A DNA stretch of 64,000 nucleotides from contig CM022298.1 in the NCBI GenBank assembly GCA_011799875.1, forward strand, positions 287,404,395 through 287,468,394. Reading direction: 5' to 3'. Origin of the DNA: Thinopyrum elongatum (Eukaryota; Streptophyta; Magnoliopsida; Poales; Poaceae). Each line of letters begins with the position of its first letter. The stretch's first letter is position 1. A program made the translations under genes and the position numbers. Below the pieces are notes generated by a model that made no database searches, had not been told where the DNA came from, and saw only the letters and a list, made by a program, of their open reading frames with translations. Shown in pieces: positions 22,860 to 31,759 of the stretch.

Positions 22860-24237
22860 GACCGGGCCGAGACGAAGCAGGTGCCTATCGACATAGGGGG
22901 CTCGGGCCCCACCTTCACCAATGGTGCGGGCCTTTCTCTGGATCAGGAGGAGGCACTGGTGGCATTCCTGAGGGCCAACAAACACGTATATGCATGGGAA
23001 GCGTCAGACTTGGTCGGTGTCCCGAGGGTAATTGAGCATCACCTGATGGTGTGCCCTGGCGCGCGCCCGGTGAAGCAAAAAGCACGGCGCCAGGCACAAG
23101 AGAAACAGGTATTCATCGTCCAGGAGGTCGGCAAGCTCCAAGAGGCCGGCGTCATCCGGGAGGTGCGGCACTCGGACTGGTTGGCGAATCCTGTGATTGT
23201 CCCCAAGGAAGGCGGGAAGGAGCGCATGTGCGTCGACTTCACCAGCCTCAACAAGGCCTGCCCTCAAGATCCTTTCCCGCTCCCACGTATCGACCAGATC
23301 ATGGACTCCACCGCTGAGTGCAATTTGTTGTGCTTCTTGGATGCCTTCTCGGGATATCGCCTTCTCGGGATATCATCAAATCAAGATGGCGGCGGAGGAT
23401 GTCGAGAAGACAGTCTTCATCTCTCCGTGCGGTGTGTACTGCTACACTTGCATGCCCTTCGGGCTGCGGAACGCTGGTGCCACTTTCCAGCGACTGATAC
23501 ACATAGTGCTCGGGCCGCCGTTGGGGAGGAACGCGGAGGCATACGTCGATGATATTGTGGTCAAGTCGCGAGAAGCGAGGACCCTGACCAAAGACCTGGA
23601 AGAAACGTTCGCTAACCTGCGCTGCATAAACCTGAAGCTCAATCCGGTGAAGTGTGTGTTCGGGGTCCCGTCCGGCAAGCTGCTGGGTTTCCTAGTGTCA
23701 CGCAGAGGGATCAAAGCCAACCCCGAGAAGGTCAAGGCAATAGAGCGGATGAGCCCACCTCAGACCCTCAAGGAGATGCAGAAGCTCGCACGGTGCGTAA
23801 CCTCTTTGGGGCGCTTCATCTCCAAGCTTGGTGAGCGCGCCCTCCCTTTCTTCAAGCCGATGAAGAAGAAGGGCCCGTTCGAGTGGACCCCGGAAGCTGA
23901 GGCGGCCTTCGAAGACCTCAAGCGATACCTCACGAGCCCACTTGTTATGGTGGCGTCCCGCCCGCGTGAGCCTCTGGTGCTCTACTTGGCGGCCACTCCC
24001 CACTCGGCCAGTGCGGCGCTCCTGGCGGTCAGAGAGGGCCCCGCTGGCGCAGGCTCGAAGCAGAGCGGCCAGCGGGAAGCTGCGCAACCTTCGCTGCCCC
24101 AGGGTGATGCTCCTAAGGACCCCACTACTTCATCGACCCCCAAACAAGGCGCCCCTGACTCCTCGCCACTCGTCGAACACCCGGTGTACTTCGTTAGCAT
24201 GGTGCTGCGCGATGCACGCGTGCGCTACCCCATGTAG
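22860..24237 (+). pseudogene. Gypsy reverse transcriptase, frameshifted by a 16-bp tandem duplication
   Basis: RT blocks in order are AGVIREVRHSDWLANPVIVP, ERMCVDFTSLNKACPQDPFP, FLDAFSGY, then a +1 shift, then GYHQIKMAAEDVEKTVFIS, CMPFGLRNAGATFQ and the catalytic YVDDIVV (23542-23553). The C-terminal part has LGFLVSRRGIKANPEK and the connection domain (FEWTPEAEAAFEDLK). The shift is caused by an exact 16-bp direct repeat at 23343-23358 and 23359-23374, right after the first catalytic Asp block. The frame ends in two adjacent TAG codons at 24235-24240, after RYPM. The region between 24030 and 24180 is a Pro/Ser-rich insertion relative to the RT core. Confidence 0.9.
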
Positions 24238-25188
24238 TAGAAACTCCTACTCGCACTCCTCATCACCTCTAGGAAGCTGCGTCACTACTTCCAAGGCCAC
24301 CCCATCAAGGTCGTATCAGTGTATCTCCTGGAGAAGGTGCTGCACAGCCCCAATGCTGTCGGGAGGGTTGCAGAATGGAACATCGAGCTGCAGGCCTTCC
24401 AGCTGGAGTTCGGCATGACCAGGGTCATCAAGGGGGCGGCCCTGGCCGACTTCGTGGCGGAGTGAACCAACGCCCCTGATCGGGGACTGGATGAGGGCCA
24501 ATCCCTCGTGCCCGGCGATGAAGCACCCCACGGATGGGTCATGCACTTCGATGGTGCCTTTGCGCGGCAGGGCGCGGGGGCTGGAGTCGTGCTCATCTCG
24601 CCAACCAAGGACAAGCTGTACTACATCGTGCAACTCTGCTTCCAGCGCGGCGAGAAGGTCTCCAACAACATCGCGGAGTACGAGGGCTTGATTGCCGGCC
24701 TCAGGGCCACGGCTGGCCTGGGAATCAAACGCCTTACCATCAAGGCCACCTCCCAACTCCTCGTCAACTTCTCCAACAAAGAGTACAAGCCGAAGGACGG
24801 ACACATGGAAGCCTACTTGGAGGAGGTACGTAAAATCAAAAAAAGCTTCCTGGGCTTGGAATTGCAGCACATCCCGCGGGGCACGAACAAGGAAGCCGAC
24901 AACATCGCCAAGAGGGCGTCCCGCCGCGAGCCCCAGAGGCCTGGCGTCTTCGAAGAAAGGCTTCACAAGCCGTCTGCGGCTCCCCCGGCCGCGGGTTCGG
25001 CGTTGCTCAGGGAGGAGCTGTCGCCAGCCCCGACCTCAGGAGCCCCAGCCTGCGGCCCGGCCTCAGGAGCTCGTTTACTCCTGGCGCTGGAACCTCAGGC
25101 AAGCTGCTGGACCGAGGAGTTCAAGGCATACCTCATCCGTGGCATCTTGCCGGAGAAAGAGGAGGATGTAGAGCGTGTGGTCCGCTAG
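24238..25188 (+). pseudogene. Gypsy RNase H
   Basis: The segment starts after the double TAG in the same frame (KLLLALLITSRKLRHYFQ, VAEWNIELQAFQLEF), reaches a TGA at 24463-24465 in place of the usual Trp of ADFVAEWT, then continues HGWVMHFDGAFARQGAGAGV. The Asp in HFDGAF, Glu in NIAEYEGLIAG, and the LVNFSN and IPRGTNKEADNIAK blocks are the RNase H core that removes template RNA. The C-terminal stretch to 25186-25188 (TAG) is the linker toward integrase. Stops are single-base changes of Gln and Trp codons. Confidence 0.86.
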
Positions 25189-26499
25189 GCCACTTCTTAT
25201 TGCTTGTAAGATGGCAAGCTGTACCGGCGACGCCCCAACGACGTCTCGCTGTGGTGCATATCCAACGAACAAGGGCACGAGTTGTTGGCTGATATCCACG
25301 GCGGGGACTGCGGGCACCACTCGTCGCGCACCCTCGTGGGCAAGGTGATCCGTAGCGGCTTCTACTGGCCAACGGCGCTCAATGACGCCACCGAGCTGGT
25401 ACGATCCTGTGAGGCCTGCCAGTTCCACGCCAAGCAGATCCACCAGCCCACGCAAGGCCTCCAGACCATCCCACTCTCATGGCCGTTCGCGGTCTGGGGA
25501 TTGGATATCCTGGGCCCGTTCCCTCGGGCGGCTGGTGGATATCGCTACCTGCACGTCGCCATCGACAAGTTCACCAAGTGGGCAGAAGTAGAGCCAGTAC
25601 GCACCATCCCCGCTGGCTCAGGCGTCAAGTTCATCAAGGGCCTCGTGAGCCATTTCGGTGTCTCTAATCGTATCATTACTGACAATGGCTCACAATTCAC
25701 GAGCAATCTCTTCAGGACGTACTGCTCTAACCTTGGAACGCAGATATGATGTGCTTCGGTGGCACACCCACAGAGCAACAGCCAGGCTGAGCGCGCCAAC
25801 GCAGAGGTCCTGAGGGGCCTCAAGGTGAGAAGCTTCAAGAAGAAGCTTGAGGCTTGCGGAAGGGGTTGGCTCGGTGAGCTTCAGTCTGTGCTATGGTCTA
25901 TCCGCACCACTGCGACTAAGCGCACCGGCGAGACCCCGTTCTTCCTTGTCTACGGGGCCGAGGCGGTCCTCCCTCACGAGGTCAGGCTTCGCTCCCCGCG
26001 GGTCCTGGAATTCGATGAGGCACGTCAGGATGCCTCGTGGGGGATAGACCTCGTGCTTGGGAAGGAAGCCCGCCGCCAAGCCTCGCTCCGTGCAGCGAGG
26101 TACCAGCAGGCGCTGCGGCATTACCACTACTGTAGTGTCCGCTCCCGGACCCTCGAGGTGGGAGACCTCGTCCTGAGGTGGGTCCTTTCCAGGGAGGGCC
26201 TTCACAAGCTCTCGCCCATGTGGGAGGGCCCGTTCAGGGTCACCCGCGTCTCCAGGCCTGGCGTCGTACGCTTGGAGACGCAGGATGTGGTCCCCATCCG
26301 GAATGCCTGGAACATGCAGCACCTCCGGAGGTTCTACCCGCGACACTCTCACATAATAATGAGTGGGGCTGTACACGCCCCAGAGTCTCCTGAGTGCTGC
26401 CCCTGGGCCTCACGGGGGCTCCCACCCATGCCCAAGTGGAAGCCCCATGCTCCGCGCTGGCGGACGACACGGTCAATCAGCGACTATGCCCACGCCTAG
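25189..26499 (+). pseudogene. Gypsy integrase
   Basis: Zinc module: HGGDCGHHSSRTL...SGFYWP...CEACQFHAK (25300-25435). Catalytic Asp residues are in GLDILGPFPR (about 25500) and ITDNGSQFTS (about 25680), with Glu in SNSQAERANAEV (about 25775). The C-terminal domain is seen in GETPFFLVYGAEAVLPHE, VGDLVLRWVLSREGLHKL and MWEGPFRVTRV, ending RRFYPRH near 26345. There are three in-frame stops: TAG 25186-25188 at the edge, TAA 25207-25209, TGA 25747-25749. The trailing repeat of KWKPHAPRWR-type codons near 26430-26525 is a short duplication beyond the domain. Confidence 0.9.
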
Positions 26500-27360
26500 T
26501 GGAAGCCCCATGCTCCGCGCTGGCGGGAAGACTAGAAGACTAGCATAGGTGCCGGACGTGGCTGTTCTTTTGCTTTGCTCTTGTAACCAAATTTGTTGTT
26601 CTTAGAATGAATTTGAGCTTTTCACGTCTTTATTCAAAAGGGAGGGGTTTTCTTCTTTTTTCTGTTCGTTGCTTCCCGCAGTGCTTCCCCTCTTGACTTT
26701 CGTTCTTAAGCGGTGTGGTGGTTGCCCATGACTCGCTCCATCGTGCCCCGTGAGCGGGGGCTGGGCACGGTATGCTTGAGTTGGCCCAGGCCGCTCATGC
26801 GCACACCTCGCCAAGTCCTTGGCGTTCGATCCTCGCGCGGCGCTCTCGAGCGAGTTAGCAGGCACGCACCAATTACGGCCCCTTGGCCTCAGGAGTGCTC
26901 GCCTCCCTGCCCTACCGAGCATTGCGCTCTTGCATGCTATTAATGGCTGGCCCTCGCTCGGGGGCTCCAGAGGCCTACGCAAATTGCCCCCGCGACCCTC
27001 GCGGGGGCATGCCATTCAAGGCTCAAGAGCTTGTCAAGGGGCCTCCCTAGGTCATCACCAGGAGAGGCTCCAGAGGAGTGCGCCACCACGACAAGGGGAC
27101 CCACCAAGGGTCACGAACGCACTAAGCTAAGTTATTCTAATTACGCGAGGCAGCAGTCTTTTGATCAACAGTAATATGATGTCGGAGTACGAGCATTAAA
27201 TAGTAATATGAAGGCGCAAGCACCATAGTTCATTACACGCCCTGTAGGGCTCTTTGCAAACTCTTGGTGCAGGAAATTTTAAAAAGGGGGGCGGTGAAGC
27301 AAAAGAAGCGGCCTCTCAAGGGTCGCTGCTCCTGCGGCGTGGCTCCGTCACCACCCACGC
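26500..27360. other. Spacer between gypsy integrase and antisense ORF
   Basis: No conserved protein is visible on either strand. Short G/C-rich frames on both strands lack domain signatures. The A/T-rich part at 26545-26650 and 27120-27290 could hold the 3' end of the element's transcripts. Confidence 0.55.
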
Positions 27361-28247
27361 TTAGTCAGAGTCTTCCTCCTGCTTGACGGGGGCGTGGTGA
27401 TGAGGCAACTCGGCATCCCCCTGAGCGGGAACAAGACGGCGTGGCGGCCTGCCGACCTCCTGGGTCCGGGCGCGGCGACGAGGCGGCTCGCCGTAGTCAT
27501 CATCGCTTGGGCTCCCCCCGGAGGAGACGTCGCCGCTGCTGCTAGAGGTGCGGCGGCCAAGGGCAAGTTCACCGTCGAGGATGCTGCCACCGCGCCGGCC
27601 GTCGTTGTCCGAAGGGTGGTCGCTGTCGTCGTCGCCCTCCGGGCAGCACCCCAGGCGGCTGCCGTCCTCCCCAAAGACCCTGACGAAGAGCGTTGCCGCC
27701 CCGTTGTACTTGAAGTGGAGGGTGCGCCTCCCCTTCAGACCGCGGGCGCGGGCAAATGACTGTCACCCACGGGTCAGTAACACATGGCCGATGGAGTTGA
27801 CCTTGACCTCCACCCACGAGGACCCGTTGCAGCAGCCGTCGGGCTGGAGCCGCAGCCCAACGGGTCCTACCGCCGGCAGCTCCTCCGCGAAGGAGCTCGG
27901 AAGCAGAAGCCAAGTGCTTGGAGGGCCCTCCACCTGCACGACGAACTCGCACGCCGAGTCGCTTGAGCGGGCACGCGGGCATGGCGGTCGGCGGGCCACG
28001 GCATGCCTTCCCCCTTAGCCATGGCTGCTAGCACCCCCATGGCCACCCTCGCGGGGGAGGGCCATCTCCCGGCTACTGAAGTCATTGCAGACCGCCAGAG
28101 GCGGACGCCCGCGCCCCCGTGAAGACGTCGCTGGTGCGGCTGGGATTTGTGGGAACGGCCACGCCCTCTCTTAGGCGGCGGCGCCTCCGGCCCGGCTTGA
28201 GGGGCCTTGCCCTTCTCTTCGGCCGAGAACCTCCTCGGTGGCGCCAT
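27361..28247 (-). pseudogene. Antisense accessory ORF with a B3-like DNA-binding domain
   Basis: Start ATG at 28247 (MAPPRRFSAEEKGKAPQ) precedes a basic, Pro-rich N-terminus. A frameshift lies before about 27999. The middle frame reads FVVQVEGPPSTWLLLPSSFA, then SSWVEVKVNSIGHVLLTRG, TGA (27763-27765), QSFARARGLKGRRTLHFKY, AATLFVRVFG. The spacing of these blocks is that of the plant B3 domain: a first strand, LPSSFAEEL, W-V in the middle, L-T-x-GW-x-x-F, then hydrophobic strands. The stop sits where the B3 Trp of GW is expected. An acidic Ser-rich tail ends at TAA 27361-27363. B3 domains bind DNA in plant transcription factors. The gene is opposite to the retroelement and starts 338 bp from its 3' LTR. 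Confidence in B3 is moderate; a profile search would decide. Confidence 0.66.
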
Positions 28248-28334
28248 GGTCGCTTCGGCAAGGTGGCGGCGCGACAAGAATAGGAGATTGCAGACGAGAG
28301 GATGAGGACGGGCTGGGGGCTCTGCCCACTCGCC

Positions 28335-28342
28335 CTCTTATA
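28335..28342 (-). promoter_or_regulatory. TATA-like box for the antisense B3-like ORF
   Basis: On the minus strand the sequence is TATAAGAG, about 90 bp upstream of the ATG at 28247. Spacing fits a plant TATA box, suggesting the antisense ORF had its own promoter. Not experimentally supported. Confidence 0.45.
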
Positions 28343-28570
28343 GGCGGTCGAAGGCTAACCGGCGCCCTTCCACGTCCCGAGTGATGATGGCGCTGCTGCA
28401 TGCGCCGGGCAGTTGTCAACTCGGGGCAATTGCCGAGGCGGCATGGGGAAGCGGAGGCGTCCGCGTCCCGTCAAGTGCAACGCGTCAACCTGGCCCGCAG
28501 GCGATTGGGCCCCTCAGGGCTTCACCCTTGCCCCTTGGCTTCGCCTCGAAGCCAGCCCAAGCGCGCCTTG

Positions 28571-28584
28571 GGCCCGGGGGCTAC
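28571..28584 (+). other. Polypurine tract of the B3-carrying gypsy element
   Basis: GGCCCGGGGGCTAC directly precedes the 3' LTR start TGTCGG. The GGGGGCTAC end is shared with the gypsy element at 40341-40354. Confidence 0.82.
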
Positions 28585-29414
28585 TGTCGGTGTTCTGGGA
28601 ACCAGGGTACCCAGACTTGCCTCGATGGCCTGGTACGGCCCATCTCGAAGACCACCAAGACAAGACCCTCACGAGGGGCCAGGCCTCACGAGGAGGACGA
28701 CACCAAGACCTCCCGAGGGAGCGGCCTCCCGAGGAGCGGAGATTTCTATGCAGGTACCCAGCCTCATGAGGCTACGATGACGTGAGCCATGACGACCAAG
28801 GCCAGGCGGGCGCCAATGGGCGCAGAGGAGGCAGTTTCCTCTTTAGTGCTAAGGAGGCAAGGACAGGCGTGGGTTCCCGAGGAATCTCCCAAAGGTTTCC
28901 ATTCCGGTGCTACAAGACCAAGACCACAGGCTCGGCAAGGCGGAGGTCATCACCGAGCCCACCGCTGTGTCACGACCAGAAGCTTTGCAGAAGAAGACCA
29001 CCTTTTGTCAGGATAGGATGTACTACTTGTCCCCTTTCAAATTGGCCGTTGTGGTATCCGTTCCCGCCTACGTTTCGAGGGAAGAGGACCAAGGCCACTA
29101 TAAATATAGGTTAGACACCACCATAGAAGGGGTCGACTCATTCTCACCCCTGAGCTCTTGCGAGGTTGTTCATCCTCTGTACTAGTTCATCCTCAGCCCC
29201 TCGTGAGGCCAATCCACCACAAAGCAGGAGTAGGGTTTTACACCGCAAAGTGGCCCGAACCTGGGTAAACTGCCGTGTTCATCTTCTTCCTTGCTCATGC
29301 GAATCCGGCTAGGCTAGGCTATGGGGCGACGGGCTCTAAGCTTGAGAGGTTGAGAGTTTCGCACACGCCCCAGAGTTCAAACCTTATTGGGTCTGCGGAG
29401 TCCTGAATCCGACA
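28585..29414 (+). repeat. 3' LTR of the B3-carrying gypsy element
   Basis: At 830 bp it runs TGTCGGTGTTCTGGG to TGAATCCGACA. TATA box near 29099-29106. It is homologous to 20879-21747 with several indels and substitutions, so the insertion is not very recent. Confidence 0.92.
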
Positions 29415-29755
29415 AAAACCACTAGTTTCAAGAAGAGCAAGGGAAAGAAGGGAAACTTCAAGAAGAGTGGCAAATCAGTTGATCCTCCCATGAAGAAACC
29501 CAAGGCTGGACCCAAGCCTGAAACTGAGTGCTTCTATTGCAAGGGAACTGGCCACTCGAAGCGAAATTGCTGCAAGTATCTGGCAGACAAGAAGGGGGCC
29601 AACGTCAACAAAAAGGTATATATGATATACATGTTATTGATGTGTACCTTACCAGCTCTCGTTGTAGTGCCTGGGTATTTGATACCGGTGCGGCTGCTCA
29701 CATTTGCAACTCTAAATAGGAACTATGGAATAGTCAAAGGCTGGCGAAGAACGAA
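29415..29755 (+). pseudogene. Angela unit 1 gag C-terminus (zinc knuckle) and protease
   Basis: After the insertion Gag resumes with KKSKGKKGNFKKS-type lysine-rich codons and an intact CCHC knuckle CFYCKGTGHSKRNC (about 29530-29571), which binds RNA. A run of five A near 29608 adds two bases relative to unit 2 and shifts the frame. In the new frame the copia protease motif VFDTGAAAHICNS follows (about 29672-29710), then TAG 29717-29719 where unit 2 has an Arg codon. A single Gag-PR polyprotein is therefore broken twice here. Confidence 0.88.
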
Positions 29756-30529
29756 GTGACGATGTGCGTGGGAAATGGTTCCAAGCTTGATGTGATCGCC
29801 GTCGGCACGCTCGCTCTTCCATTACCATCGGGATTAGTGATAAACCTAAATAATTGTTATTTAGTGCCTGCGTTGAGCATGAACATTATATCTGGATCTT
29901 GTTTAATGCGAGATGGTTACTCATTTAAATCAGAGAATAATGGTTGTTATGTTTATATGGGTAATATCTTTTATGGTCATGCACCCATTGTGAGGGGTTT
30001 ATTCTTATTGAATCTCGATAGTGATGATACACATGCTCATAACATTGATGCCAAAAGATGTAGAGTTGATAATGATAGTACCACTTTCTTGTGGCACTAC
30101 CTCTTAGGTCATATTGGTGTAAAGTGCATGAAGAAACTCCATGCTGATGGACTTTTGGAGTCACTTGATTTTGAATCACTTGACACATGCGAACCATGCC
30201 TCATGGGCAAGATGACCAAAACCCCATTTTCTGGAACAATGGAACGGGCAAGTGACTTGTTGGAAATCATACATACTGATGTGTGCGGTCCGATGAGTGT
30301 TGACGCGCACGGTGGATATCGTTACTTTCTCACCTTCACCAATGATTTGAGTAGATATGGGTATATTTACTTAATGAAGCATAAGTCTGAAACGTTTGAA
30401 AAGTTCAAGCAATTTTAGAGTGAAGTTGAGAATCATCGTAACAAGATGATTAAATTCCTACAATCCGATCGAGGGGGATAATATCTGAGTTATTAGTTTG
30501 GCAATCACTTAAGACAATGTGGAATTGTT
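29756..30529 (+). pseudogene. Angela unit 1 pre-integrase and integrase N-terminal half
   Basis: Blocks in order are VGNGSKLDVIAVGTLALPLP, CYLVPALSMNIISGSCLM, FLWHYLLGHIGVKCMKKLH with CEPCLMGKMTKTPF (the HHCC module), then IIHTDVCGPMSV (first catalytic Asp) and GGYRYFLTFTNDLSRYGYIY. The frame stops at TAG 30416-30418 after KFKQF, a stop also present in unit 2. The next block keeps the second Asp (SDRGG, codon 30467-30469) but is followed by TAA 30479-30481. It acts in cDNA insertion in a live element. Confidence 0.88.
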
Positions 30530-31262
30530 TTGCAACTAACGCCACCTGGAACACCACAGCGTAATGGTGTGTCCGAATGTCATAATCATACCTTATTGGA
30601 TATGGTGCGTTCTATGATGTCTCTTGCCGATCTACCACTATCGTTTTGGGGTTATGCATTTGAGACAGCTGCATTCACTTTAAATAGGGCACCATCTAAG
30701 TCCGTAGATACGACACCGTATGAACTATGGTTTGGCAAGAAACCTAAGCTGTCGTTTCTTAAGGTTTGGGGCTGCGATCCTTATGTCAAAAGGCTTCAGC
30801 CAGAAAAGCTCGAACCCAAAGCGGATAAATGCGTCTTCATAGGATACCCAAAGGATACGATTGGGTATACCTTCTATCTCACATCCGAGGGCAAAGCGTT
30901 TGTCACTAAGAACGGGTCCTTTCTCGAGAAAGAATTTCTCTCAAAAGAATTGAGTGGGAGGAAGATAGAACTTGATGAGGTTATTGAACCTTCACTTCAA
31001 CCAGAGAGTAGCGCAGCAGAGAAAGATGTTTCTATGGCACCTATGTCAGTTGAGGAGGAAGCTAATGATAGTGATCATGAAGTTTCAGATCAAGTTACTA
31101 TCGAACCTCGTAGGTTGACAAGGATACGTACTGCTCCTGAATGGTACGGTAACCCTATCTTAGAGGTCATGTTGTTGGACAACGATGAACCTACGAGTTA
31201 TGGAGAAGTGATGGTGGGCCCGGATTCCAACAAATGGTTGCCATGAAATCCGAGATGGGATC
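30530..31262 (+). pseudogene. Angela unit 1 integrase C-terminus and RT linker
   Basis: PPGTPQRNGVSECHNHTLLD contains the catalytic Glu. It is followed by SMMSLADLPLSFWGYAFETA, YELWFGKKPKLSFLKVWGC, KCVFIGYPKDTIGYTFYL and an acidic linker (VEEEANDSDHEVSDQ). The reading ends with VGPDSNKWLP, cut at 31262 by the gypsy element; two of the codons before RT (LEAM in unit 2) are altered by a small deletion. RT resumes at 40807. TSD GGATC is on both sides. Confidence 0.88.
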
Positions 31263-31712
31263 TGAGGGAGTCATGGACTAAGGGGTCCTCGGGCGACGGC
31301 CCGTTATGCATGGGCCGGACTGGTGGAGCCGTATAGTGACAGGAGATCTATGAAGCCGTGGTGTGCCCTCCAAGTCAAGAAGGCGCAGGATCTCTTTAAA
31401 CCCTTATTGTAATCTATCTTCGGTAACCCTAACCCTACCGGTGTCTATATAAACGAGGGTTTTTAGTCTTAGGGCTAGAGCTACATTCATCACCTCATCT
31501 CCTTAGGGTTTAGCTCATGCTCATCTCGAGGTAGATCTACTATGTAAACCACATAATACATCCAATACAATCAAGCAGGACGTAGGGTATTACCTCTTCG
31601 AGAGGGCCTGAACCTGGGTAAACACTGTGTTCATCGTCCCTTGTTCCCCATCGATCCTAGATCCATAGCTCGGGACCCCCTACCCCGAGGTCTGCCGGTT
31701 TTGACACCGACA
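31263..31712 (+). repeat. 5' LTR of the gag-protease gypsy element
   Basis: TGAGGGAGTCATGGAC to TTTGACACCGACA. TATA box TATATAAA at 31446-31453. The sequence TTGGTGCTTTCATTGAGAG (31714-31732) follows as likely primer site region. Confidence 0.92.
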
Positions 31713-31759
31713 TTGGTGCTTTCATTGAGAGTTTCGCTGTAGGGTCGCCCAAAGGATCG

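Larger units (their letters stand above)
20879..29414 (+). mobile_element. Ty3/gypsy element with degenerate gag-pol and an antisense B3-like ORF
   Basis: The 8536-bp element is flanked by AAAAC (20874-20878 and 29415-29419), with LTRs 20879-21747 and 28585-29414. Internal order is PBS, gag remnant, protease, RT, RNase H, integrase (gypsy order), then an antisense ORF, then a purine tract. Most of gag is missing. Pol carries one frameshift from a 16-bp duplication and seven in-frame stops, so the copy is dead. Confidence 0.93.

Noticed and set aside
26430..26525. Duplicated GGAAGCCCCATGCTCCGCGC at the end of gypsy integrase as an attachment site
   Set aside because: It is a local direct repeat of about 20 bp in the 3' part of the ORF, with no flanking element or recombinase.
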